Positions 54,518-62,210 of a stretch of DNA of 64,000 nucleotides are shown piece after piece. Positions within the stretch are counted from its first letter, which is position 1. Each line of letters opens with the position of its first letter. A program made the translations under genes and the position numbers. The notes beneath the pieces were generated by a model, which saw only the letters and a list, made by a program, of their open reading frames with translations, did no database searches and was not told the DNA's origin. This DNA comes from Halogeometricum limi (GTDB taxonomy: Archaea; Halobacteriota; Halobacteria; Halobacteriales; Haloferacaceae): assembly GCF_900115785.1 (NCBI RefSeq), contig NZ_FOYS01000003.1, positions 124,001 through 188,000 of the forward strand, given 5' to 3'.

Positions 54518-55243
54518 ATGACCGACGGGATAGACTTCGACGTCACCGACGCCGCCGCCGTCGCCGAGAAACGCGACGAGGTGGTCGCGGCCGTCGAGTC
54601 GCACGCGGGCCGAATCGCACGGGAACTCGCCATCCTCCAGGGCGGCGACTACGGACGCCGAGCGCTCGACACCGACCGCGGCACGTGGACGGTCAAGTAC
54701 GAGGGCGGAGCGCTCCAGTTCCTCCTGTTCGAGGGGTCGGGCGGCGAGGAGACGTACGTCGTCTCCACGAAGCGACCGCCGGACCCGGAGGACCTCGCGA
54801 GTGCGATGCGGGACTACGAGGCGTTCGTCGCCGCCTACAACGCGCACGTGGAGTCGCTCTCGGGCGTCCTCGACGACGTCTCCATCGACTTCCCCGAACC
54901 CCGCGACACGAGCGACGTCGTCGCCGAACGCGACCGCGTCCTCGACCGCATCCGCGAGGTCTGTAACGAGATTGCCGTCCAACTGTACCGCTACGACGGC
55001 ACCGACTACGGCACGTTCGCGACCACCGTCTCGGGGACGCGGTGGGAACTGAAGCGAGAGCGTGACCGAGCGTCGTATCTCCGCGCCGGCGGCGAGGGGG
55101 GAACGTACCTCCTCTCGCAGTACGAACCGCCCGCGGCCCCCGACGTGCGCCGTCTCGTCGGCGAGTTCGGCGGGTTCGTCGACGCCTACAACGACTCGGT
55201 CGAGGAGTTGGAGTCCGACCTCGGCGGCGTCTCCTTCTCGTAG
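54518..55243 (+). CDS. Conserved haloarchaeal protein with two internal repeats
   Basis: 241 residues, no signal or membrane segment. Two related halves are visible: residues about 33-128 (ARELAILQGGDYGRRALDTDRGTWTVKYEGG, ETYVVSTKRPPDPEDLASAMRDYEAFVAAYN) and 149-240 (NEIAVQLYRYDGTDYGTFATTVSGTRWELKRERD, GTYLLSQYEPPAAPDVRRLVGEFGGFVDAYN). Each half pairs a strand-rich part with a helix, so the protein is an internal tandem duplication. I recognise no named family and propose no function. Confidence 0.75.
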   Translation: MTDGIDFDVTDAAAVAEKRDEVVAAVESHAGRIARELAILQGGDYGRRALDTDRGTWTVKYEGGALQFLLFEGSGGEETYVVSTKRPPDPEDLASAMRDYEAFVAAYNAHVESLSGVLDDVSIDFPEPRDTSDVVAERDRVLDRIREVCNEIAVQLYRYDGTDYGTFATTVSGTRWELKRERDRASYLRAGGEGGTYLLSQYEPPAAPDVRRLVGEFGGFVDAYNDSVEELESDLGGVSFS

Positions 55244-55245
55244 GG

Positions 55246-56250
55246 TCAGACGACCAGATACGCGAGGAGATACGCGCCCGCCGCCACCGTCAGCGTCGCC
55301 AACCCCGTCACGACGCCGCGGAGCACCCGTTCGCGTCGAGCGTCGAACGCCGGTTCGGCCCCGTCGCGCCACCCGTACGCGGTGACGCCGACGCCGACGG
55401 CGAGGGGGACGGCGGTGAACCCGAGGACGTGCGCGTCCACCATCGTCGGCCGCGGGAGGACGAAGACGGCCGGCGCGTAGCCGACGCCGAGGACGGCCCG
55501 ACCGGCGAACGCGTCGCCGAGACGTCGACCGCTCAGTCGGAGGTAGGTCAGGAGACCGGCCCACACCGTCGCTACCTCGACGAACAGGACGGCGAGGAGG
55601 TTCACCGTCCCGTCGTCGGCGAACACCACGCGGTCGGTCAGCGGCGACGGCGCGAACGGGGAGAGAAGCGGCGGCGGCGACGCCATGAACACGTCGCCGA
55701 ACGGGTGCGAGAGGAAGCCGACGCCGGCGGCGAGAGTGAGAACACCGACCGAGGCGTCGACGCGCCGGGCGAGAACCGCGGCGGCGACGCAGACGGTGAG
55801 GAGGTACGTCGCGGCGACGACCGACGCCGACTCGCCGACGACGCGGCCCATCTCGGTGACGACGGCGGCACTCGCGGCGAGAGCGAGAACGGCGAAGACG
55901 GCCGTCGCGGCGTCGGTGGCGACGGTCGGTTCGCGACTGCGGTCCCGACGTCGCACGACACCGACGACGGCCGCGACACAGAGCGTCGCCGCGACGCCGA
56001 CCGGGAGGGTGTGCGTGACGACGCGGTGGACGCCGTTCGTCACGCCCCAGAACGCGTCCCACGAGAGCGCCGTCCCCTCGGAGACGGCGAGGACGTAGGT
56101 CGCGACCCCGTACGCCACGTCGAGGTCGGGCAACAGCGCGCAGACGGCGGCGACGCCCCCGGCGACGAGGGCGGTTCGCGCGTCGCGGCCGAGCAGTCGG
56201 GTCAGCGACCCGGCGAGGGCGAACGCGAGGAACTCGTGGCCGACGAACAT
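55246..56250 (-). CDS. DUF457-like membrane-bound metal-dependent hydrolase
   Basis: 334 residues with about eight to ten membrane segments. Metal-site motifs of YdjM/DUF457 proteins are present: MFVGHEFLAFALAGSL at the start, LLPDLDVAYG (Asp-Asp), VHRVVTHTLPVG (His-Arg-x-x-x-His) and SHPFGDVFMAS (His, Asp). In bacteria the family is linked to membrane or stress functions; the reaction is unknown. The stop is 2 bp from that of the repeat protein, in convergent orientation. Confidence 0.85.
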   Translation of the reverse strand: MFVGHEFLAFALAGSLTRLLGRDARTALVAGGVAAVCALLPDLDVAYGVATYVLAVSEGTALSWDAFWGVTNGVHRVVTHTLPVGVAATLCVAAVVGVVRRRDRSREPTVATDAATAVFAVLALAASAAVVTEMGRVVGESASVVAATYLLTVCVAAAVLARRVDASVGVLTLAAGVGFLSHPFGDVFMASPPPLLSPFAPSPLTDRVVFADDGTVNLLAVLFVEVATVWAGLLTYLRLSGRRLGDAFAGRAVLGVGYAPAVFVLPRPTMVDAHVLGFTAVPLAVGVGVTAYGWRDGAEPAFDARRERVLRGVVTGLATLTVAAGAYLLAYLVV

Positions 56251-56445
56251 CTATCGCGCCTCGACCCCGAGTGCCGTCGGGTCGGCGGCGTCGGACGGTC
56301 GGTACGCGAACGGGCGAACGGACATTTCGGATATCGTGACAGAACGCGGAGAGAGACATAATCTTTCTGTCGTCGTCCGCGCTCGCTCGACTCGCGGGGA
56401 TGTCGCGGCCGCGGCACCTACGTCGCTTCGGCGTGTGTTCCACCC

Positions 56446-56841
56446 ATGGACGTGACAGAGATAGACCACGTGAACCTCAAGATTCCAGACGACGGCGTCG
56501 AGACGGCAATCGAGTTCTATCGCGACCGACTGGGGTTCGAGATAGAGAACCTCGACCTGTACGAGACGGGCGACAAGCCGTTCTTCTCGGTCCGTCTCGC
56601 GCCGGGTGCGGTGTTCCACGTCCAACCCGACGCCGACTTCGAGGCGTCCGAGAAGCGCAACTTCGACCACGTCGCCCTCCGCGTCGACACCGACTACGAG
56701 GGTCTGCTGGCCGGGTTGGCCGACGCAGACGTCGAAATCGACCGCGAACTCGAACCGCTCGGCGCGACGGGCGTCGCCCCCGCCGTCTACGTCACCGACC
56801 CGTTCGGCTACCGTCTCGAACTGAAAGCCGAGACGGCCTGA
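56446..56841 (+). CDS. VOC-superfamily (glyoxalase/bleomycin resistance) protein
   Basis: 131 residues. Two beta-alpha-beta-beta-beta modules: IDHVNLKIPDDGVETAIEFYRDRLGFEIENL, then NFDHVALRVDTDYEGLLAGLADADVEID, with DPFGYRLELKAETA at the end. Metal ligands His and Glu are in the expected positions. Members include glyoxalase I, dioxygenases and resistance proteins, so the substrate cannot be assigned. Confidence 0.9.
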   Translation: MDVTEIDHVNLKIPDDGVETAIEFYRDRLGFEIENLDLYETGDKPFFSVRLAPGAVFHVQPDADFEASEKRNFDHVALRVDTDYEGLLAGLADADVEIDRELEPLGATGVAPAVYVTDPFGYRLELKAETA

Positions 56842-56925
56842 GGGCGAACGTCCGGCGAGGGAACGACCGAAGCCGACCGAGGACCGAACGCTTTTCGTCG
56901 CCGTGGGTTCACTCACAGACAACCC

Positions 56926-58191
56926 ATGACCGGACTACGCCCTGAGACGCCGCGACAGACGGGGACGGCCCTCGTCGTCCTCGGCGTTCTCCTCCTCGTC
57001 TCTTCGCTCGTCGTCAGCGCGGCGCTCGCACCGAACGTCGGCGCGACGGACGACACCGCCGACGGCGCACGACAGACACTCGTCGGGTCGCAAGGCGGCG
57101 GCCCCGGCCTCCACGAGAAAGGCTCCGTCTACCTCCTCGAAGGAAAAGAGACGCAGTGGCGGGCCGGAGAGACTGACAGCTACTTCGACGTGACGATGCT
57201 CGACAACGGGAGCGTCCTCGCGGGGTTCATGGACTCCGGATACGAGGAGTGCGGCCCGTACGAGTCGCCGTGTACCCACACCGGCTTTCGCGTCCTCGAA
57301 CCGACCGACGACGGGGTCGAAATCGTCTCCGAGCACTCCTTCCCCGTTCGGACCCGCGTGAACAGCGAAGTTCACGACGTGGAACTGCTGGACTCGGGCG
57401 AGTTCCTCGTCACCGACATGGAGTACGAGCGCATCTACACCGTGAAGAACGGCGAGATAACGTGGCAGTGGAACGCGAGTTCGATGTACGAGGCGCCCGA
57501 CGACCCGACGAAGACCGACTGGCTCCACATCAACGACGTGGACGTCATCTCGGAGGGTAGATACCTCGTCTCGGTGCGGAACGCCCACCAACTCGTCGTC
57601 GTCGAACGCGGCGAGGGCGTCGTCGAAGTGATAAACAAAGACGAGAACGGCGACGGGAGAGGTGACCCCGAACTGCTCCGACAACAGCACAACCCGCAGT
57701 GGCTCGGAGACGGGGCGGTGCTCGTCGCCGACAGCCACAACGACCGCATCGTCGAACTCCACCGCAACGAGTCGACGGGCGAGTGGGAGGCCGCGTGGGC
57801 CCTGTACGAGGCCGAGGGCGTCCAGTTCAGTTGGCCGCGCGACGCCGACCGGTTGGACAACGGCAACACCCTGATAACGGACTCGCTGAACCAACGCGTC
57901 GTCGAGGTGAACGAGTCCGGCGAGACGGTGTGGAGTTACAAGACGCCGCTCGTCCCCTACGAGGCGGAACGACTCCCCGAGGGTGAGCGGACGGGAGCCA
58001 CCTCCTACGCCTTCGACGACGACGCCGCGGTGAACGAGGACCGGAACGTCCCCGTGCTCTCGCTCATCCTCGTCGGCCTCCAGACCGGACTGCAGGTTCC
58101 GTTCTGGTTCACCGAACTCCACGTCGCCATCTCGCTCGTCTCGCTCGGGATGGTGCTCGCAGGGGTCGTCCTCGTCGTCCGGGACCGATAG
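56926..58191 (+). CDS. Arylsulfotransferase (ASST)-like beta-propeller membrane protein
   Basis: 421 residues. Hydrophobic helices at both ends (about 14-35 and 395-418) anchor the protein. The ectodomain is a beta-propeller: LDNGSVLAGFMDSGYEECG, HDVELLDSGEFLVTDMEYERIY, HINDVDVISEGRYLVSVRNAHQLVVVER and RDADRLDNGNTLITDSLNQRVVEV. These NGN/H-D-V/N-T patterns define ASST-family proteins, which transfer sulfuryl groups between phenolic compounds, though many archaeal members have no shown activity. The His in HINDV and HNPQWL are candidates for the sulfated His. Confidence 0.85.
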   Translation: MTGLRPETPRQTGTALVVLGVLLLVSSLVVSAALAPNVGATDDTADGARQTLVGSQGGGPGLHEKGSVYLLEGKETQWRAGETDSYFDVTMLDNGSVLAGFMDSGYEECGPYESPCTHTGFRVLEPTDDGVEIVSEHSFPVRTRVNSEVHDVELLDSGEFLVTDMEYERIYTVKNGEITWQWNASSMYEAPDDPTKTDWLHINDVDVISEGRYLVSVRNAHQLVVVERGEGVVEVINKDENGDGRGDPELLRQQHNPQWLGDGAVLVADSHNDRIVELHRNESTGEWEAAWALYEAEGVQFSWPRDADRLDNGNTLITDSLNQRVVEVNESGETVWSYKTPLVPYEAERLPEGERTGATSYAFDDDAAVNEDRNVPVLSLILVGLQTGLQVPFWFTELHVAISLVSLGMVLAGVVLVVRDR

Positions 58192-58240
58192 CGTCCCGCG
58201 TTCCACGCGGCTTTTTCTCGCGTCCGCCCCGAGCCCAGTT

Positions 58241-58810
58241 ATGGCAGACGACGCCGACTCGACGGACGAACTCGCGTGGGAGACGACCGACTCGCGACTC
58301 GACTACTCCTGTCCGGGGTTCGACGTCCGGATGGACGACGTGGTCCTCCCGGACGGGACGGAGACGGACTTTCACTACGTGGACGAACCGCCAGCCGTCG
58401 TGATTCTCCCGTTCACTCCCGACGGCGACGTCGTCCTCGTCGAGGAGTGGCGACAGGCCGTCGGCCGGGTGAACCGAGGGCTTCCCGCGGGGTCGCTCGA
58501 ACCCGACGACGACGACAGATCGGCCGCCGCCCGGCGCGAACTCGGAGAGGAGACGGGGTACGAGGCCGGGGAGATGGCGTATCTGGGGACGGTCGAACCC
58601 GCGAACGGCCTGTTGAACAGCGTTCACCACCACTTCGTCGCGCACAACTGCGAACCGACGGCCGAACAGGAACTCGACTTCAACGAGAGCATCCGCGTCG
58701 CCGTCGAGTCGTACGACGACGTCCTCGCGGCGGCACTCGACGGGACGTTACGCGACGGACGGGCCGTCCTCGGCCTTCTTCGCTACGAACTCGCCGAACG
58801 CTGGCGTTGA
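58241..58810 (+). CDS. Nudix hydrolase, ADP-ribose pyrophosphatase-like (second)
   Basis: 189 residues. Core VVILPFTPDGDVVLVEEWRQAVGR and LPAG, followed by a Nudix box with the RRELGEETGYEAG end. Compared with the consensus the box has a one-residue insertion and Asp at the first acidic position; the REL-EEtG catalytic acids are intact, so activity is likely. It belongs to the same broad ADPRase group as the protein at 5101-5664. Confidence 0.86.
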   Translation: MADDADSTDELAWETTDSRLDYSCPGFDVRMDDVVLPDGTETDFHYVDEPPAVVILPFTPDGDVVLVEEWRQAVGRVNRGLPAGSLEPDDDDRSAAARRELGEETGYEAGEMAYLGTVEPANGLLNSVHHHFVAHNCEPTAEQELDFNESIRVAVESYDDVLAAALDGTLRDGRAVLGLLRYELAERWR

Positions 58811-58853
58811 GACCGGTACGAACCGTTTTCAGGATGCGACCCCAACGGCGACT

Positions 58854-59660
58854 GTGACTTCCGAATCTGGTTCGGGAGCGATTGGCGGCAGTGCCGGGTC
58901 GACCGCCGACGCCGGCAGCGTCGCGCGCGCTCTCGCCGTCGCCGTCCTCCTCGCCGCACTCGGTATCGTCGCCGGAATCGCCCTCGTCGCCGCCGCGGGA
59001 ATCGGTCTCAGACTCACGGGCGTCGACATCACGCCGCTTCTGAGCATCGTGCTCTCGCTGGTGCTCGCGACCGGTCTCGGCTTCGGCGGCGTCGCACTCC
59101 TCTATCTCAGATACCGCGACTTCGGCCTCTCGTACGTCGGCGTCCGCGTCCCCTCGGTTCGCGAGTTTCTCTACGCCGCCGTCGGCTACGTCGCCGCGTT
59201 GACGCTCGGACTCTCGGCGACCATCGTCGTCTCGCAGACGGGCGTCGAAGCCGGGACGAACAACGCCGCGCAGGTGGGGATGGAGAACCCCGAGATACTC
59301 CTCCTCCTCATCCCCGCGTCGTTGCTCCTCATCGGTCCCGGCGAAGAACTGCTCTACCGCGGCGTGGTGCAGAACCGCCTGCGCGAACGCCTGCCCGCCA
59401 CCGTCGCGATTCCGCTGGCGAGTCTCATCTTCGCCGCCATCCACTACTTCTCGCTGTCCGGAGCGCCCTCCGCTAGACTGGTCAGCATCTCGCTTCTCGT
59501 CCTCCCGACGCTGGTCTTCGGCGTCGTCTACGAACTCTCGGACAACATCGTCGTCCCCGCACTGACCCACGGGGCGTACAACGCGACGCTGTTCTCGCTT
59601 CTGTACGTCGCGCTCCAGTTCTCCGGGATGCAACCGCCGAGCGGACTGCTGTTCTTCTGA
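58854..59660 (+). CDS. CPBP (CAAX-type) intramembrane metalloprotease family protein (second)
   Basis: 268 residues from a GTG start, with six to seven membrane segments. Motifs: GPGEELLYRGVVQNRL (Glu-Glu-x-x-x-Arg), FAAIHYFSLSG and ALTHGAYNATLF with the conserved His residues. It is similar in layout to the protein at 22465-23208 (same motifs and helices). It could share the transcript of the Nudix gene 44 bp upstream, but no role linking the two is known. Confidence 0.87.
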   Translation: MTSESGSGAIGGSAGSTADAGSVARALAVAVLLAALGIVAGIALVAAAGIGLRLTGVDITPLLSIVLSLVLATGLGFGGVALLYLRYRDFGLSYVGVRVPSVREFLYAAVGYVAALTLGLSATIVVSQTGVEAGTNNAAQVGMENPEILLLLIPASLLLIGPGEELLYRGVVQNRLRERLPATVAIPLASLIFAAIHYFSLSGAPSARLVSISLLVLPTLVFGVVYELSDNIVVPALTHGAYNATLFSLLYVALQFSGMQPPSGLLFF

Positions 59661-59739
59661 GCGAGCGCGTTCCTCGGCCGCCGTTCACCTCGCACCGACC
59701 GAACGCAACCCTTAGCAACGCCCCGCAGAAACTCCGACC

Positions 59740-61287
59740 ATGCGCGACCACTTCGAGATTCGCGACGGTGACGTCGCCGGACGAATCGGCGAACTCACCG
59801 TCCCTCGCGCGGGCGTGACGGTGGAGACGCCGGCGTTGTTGCCGGTGGTCAACCCCAACATCATCACCGTCGCACCCGACCGCCTCGAATCGGAGTTCGG
59901 GGCCCAGATTCTCATCACCAACTCGTACATCATCCACAAGAACGAGGACCTCCACGAGGAGGCGTTGGAGAAGGGCCTCCACGAGATGCTCGGCTTCGAC
60001 GGCGCCATCATGACCGACTCGGGGTCCTTCCAACTCGCCGAGTACGGCGAGATAGAGGTGACCACCGAGGAGATACTGCAGTTCCAGTACGACATCGGGA
60101 CGGACATCGGCACGCCCGTCGACATCCCGACGCCGCCGGACGTCTCCCGCGAACAGGCCGAGGAGGAACTCGCGGTCACCGAACGGGCGCTTCGCGACGC
60201 CGAGAACGTCGAGACGGGGGAGATGCTCGTCAACGCGCCCGTGCAGGGGTCGACCTATCCGGACCTCAGAGAGCGGGCGGGCCGAACCGCCTACGAGACG
60301 GACCTGGATGTGTTCCCCGTCGGTGCCGTCGTCCCCCTGATGAACGCCTACCGCTACGACGACATGGTGGACGCCGTCGCGGGAGCGAAGCGCGGACTCG
60401 GCCGCGACGCCCCGGTTCACCTGTTCGGCGCGGGTCACCCGATGATGTTCGCCCTGGCCGTCGCGATGGGCTGTGACCTGTTCGACTCCGCCGCGTACGC
60501 CCTCTACGCCCGCGACGACCGCTACCTCACGGTCCGCGGCACCGAACACCTCGACGAACTGGAGTACTTCCCGTGTTCGTGCGCCGTCTGTTCGGCGTAC
60601 TCGCCCGCGGAGATTCGACAGGAGAACGCCCGCGAACGCGAACGCTTGCTGGCCGAACACAACCTCCACGTCTCCTTCGCGGAACTTCGTCGCGTGAAAC
60701 AGGCGATTCGCTCGGGTAACCTCCTCGAACTGGTCGAAGAGCGCGCTCGGTCGCACCCGACGATGCTCGACGGCTACCGCGCGATGCTCGACCACGCCGA
60801 CCAACTCGAACGCGAGGACCCCGTCTCGAAGGGGTCGTTCTTCTACGTCTCGAACGAGAGCGCGTCGCGGCCGGAGGTCCAGAGACACCACGACCGACTC
60901 TCGCGACTGGACGCCGAGGGGACGGTACTCCTCACGCAGGGCGGGACGCCGAAGAGCGACCGGTTCGACGCCACGTGGCGGGTCGTTCCCCCGTTCGGGC
61001 CGTTCCCGCGAGCGCTCTCGGAGACGTACCCGCTCACGGCCGAGGTGCCGGACCGAACCGACGACGACGCCTACGCGATGGCCGCCGAGGGCGTCGCCCG
61101 ACTGGTCGCGGCGAACCCCGACACCGAGTTCGTCCTCGCGCACGACGGGTGGCCGGAGACGGCCCTCGCGCGCGTCCCCGACTCGGTGACGCTCGAACCC
61201 CTCCACGGACTGTCGCCGGATGAAGCGCCGGACGAACGAGTCGACAGCGAGGCTGACGACGCCGACGACGGCCACGGCGACGTCTGA
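59740..61287 (+). CDS. tgtA: tRNA-guanine(15) transglycosylase (archaeosine synthesis)
   Basis: 515 residues. The TGT barrel is clear: [13 protein letters not shown] with Asp93 (acid/base), a second conserved Asp region [17 protein letters not shown], and a zinc site with CSCAVC (Cys279, Cys281, Cys284) followed by a His. The archaeal C-terminal extension (about 345-515) is present. It exchanges guanine 15 of many archaeal tRNAs for preQ0, which is then converted to archaeosine. The partner enzyme for the final conversion (ArcS/TgtA2) is not adjacent. Confidence 0.95.
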   Translation: MRDHFEIRDGDVAGRIGELTVPRAGVTVETPALLPVVNPNIITVAPDRLESEFGAQILITNSYIIHKNEDLHEEALEKGLHEMLGFDGAIMTDSGSFQLAEYGEIEVTTEEILQFQYDIGTDIGTPVDIPTPPDVSREQAEEELAVTERALRDAENVETGEMLVNAPVQGSTYPDLRERAGRTAYETDLDVFPVGAVVPLMNAYRYDDMVDAVAGAKRGLGRDAPVHLFGAGHPMMFALAVAMGCDLFDSAAYALYARDDRYLTVRGTEHLDELEYFPCSCAVCSAYSPAEIRQENARERERLLAEHNLHVSFAELRRVKQAIRSGNLLELVEERARSHPTMLDGYRAMLDHADQLEREDPVSKGSFFYVSNESASRPEVQRHHDRLSRLDAEGTVLLTQGGTPKSDRFDATWRVVPPFGPFPRALSETYPLTAEVPDRTDDDAYAMAAEGVARLVAANPDTEFVLAHDGWPETALARVPDSVTLEPLHGLSPDEAPDERVDSEADDADDGHGDV

Positions 61288-61364
61288 ACTCTCTCTTCGG
61301 TAGAGTCTCACCTCCTGCGACACGTTCGATGGGCTTAGGTGCCGGGCGCGAGTTGAGTGGTACG

Positions 61365-61640
61365 ATGGAGGCCGTGTTGTGGTACGTGCTCACGGGGACG
61401 CGTGGCGGAGCGAACCGTGCGCGTATCTTGCGAGCGGTGGACTCGCGGCCCCGCAACGCGAACCAACTCGCCGAGCAACTCGACCTGGACTACAAGACGG
61501 TCAGACACCACCTCGACGTACTGATGGACAACGACGTCGTCCAGACGAGCGGCGACGATTACGGTGCCGTGTATCTCCCGTCACAACGGGCGCGCGCACA
61601 CTGGGAAACGATCGAAGAGATACTGGACGGGATGCAATAA
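61365..61640 (+). CDS. Winged-helix (ArsR-type) transcription regulator
   Basis: 91 residues from the ATG at 61365; an ATG 12 codons upstream is possible but the family starts here (MEAVLWYVLTGTRGG). The helix-turn-helix segment is ANRARILRAVDSRPRNANQLAEQLDLDYKTVRHHLDVLMDNDVV. In haloarchaea such small HTH proteins are commonly paired with the small membrane protein encoded 54 bp downstream. It may regulate that operon. Confidence 0.86.
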   Translation: MEAVLWYVLTGTRGGANRARILRAVDSRPRNANQLAEQLDLDYKTVRHHLDVLMDNDVVQTSGDDYGAVYLPSQRARAHWETIEEILDGMQ

Positions 61641-61648
61641 TCATGGTT

Positions 61649-61670
61649 GAATTTGGGAAAGTGTATATAA
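61649..61670 (+). promoter_or_regulatory. Promoter candidate for the 61695 gene
   Basis: TATATAA at 61664-61670 is a canonical TATA box 25-31 bp before the ATG at 61695. GAATTTGGG at 61649-61657 is the same 9-mer that begins the conserved blocks at 53552 and 62155, but its spacing to the TATA (15 bp from its start) differs from theirs. Confidence 0.65.
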
Positions 61671-61694
61671 GCGACTGTGGGCTAGAGCAGAGTA

Positions 61695-62000
61695 ATGAGT
61701 CTCTGGGTTGACGTTGCACGCGTCGCGAGCGCTGCAAACGTCGTGCTACTCCTCGCTCTCGCGTCCGTCTGGGGGCGGAACTACCTCCAGTTCCGCTCGA
61801 AGCACCCGCTGGGTCTGCTCATCTTCGCGGTGTTCCTCCTCGCGCAGAACGCACTGGCGCTGTACATGTATCTGGTCGACCCGACGCTCTCCGGGTGGTT
61901 CAGCACCGCCGTCCCCGTCATCGTCTGGCGACTGATGATGCTGCTCCACGTCTTCGAGACGGTCGGACTGCTGTTCCTCGCGTGGATTACGTTCGACTGA
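61695..62000 (+). CDS. Small three-helix membrane protein paired with the HTH regulator
   Basis: 101 residues with three predicted helices (residues about 8-27, 38-60, 70-98) separated by short loops such as QFRSKHPLG. It recalls small haloarchaeal membrane proteins that follow ArsR-type winged-helix regulators. The function is unknown; the gene order suggests the regulator controls it or senses through it. A strong TATA box is just upstream. Confidence 0.8.
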   Translation: MSLWVDVARVASAANVVLLLALASVWGRNYLQFRSKHPLGLLIFAVFLLAQNALALYMYLVDPTLSGWFSTAVPVIVWRLMMLLHVFETVGLLFLAWITFD

Positions 62001-62154
62001 CCTCTCGTTCGGTCCGGTCTTTTTCGGCGCTGTTTCGTCTCTCCTCTCGTCCGTTCCTCTCGTTCGTCACGTTCGGCCGGTCTCGTCCACGATACCGACT
62101 ACCGATACCGGCGTAAACGACCGCCAATCGTCAGACGTCGGTGGAATCAGGGGT

Positions 62155-62190
62155 GAATTTGGGTGAGAGTTCGGAAAATCCTCTTTTAAG
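62155..62190 (+). promoter_or_regulatory. Conserved promoter block of the repeat surface-protein gene
   Basis: Starts GAATTTGGGTG, contains GTTCGG and ends with TTTTAAG. It matches the block at 53552-53586 at 30 of 35 positions with the same internal spacing. The TATA-like end is 22 bp before the ATG at 62211, so the mRNA would be leaderless. Confidence 0.72.
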
Positions 62191-62210
62191 TATCTTCCTA
62201 CCTCCTCGAT

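Noticed and set aside
59482-61323. 613-codon minus-strand frame over tgtA
   Set aside because: Antisense to a well-supported TGT with all catalytic motifs; no domains in the minus frame.
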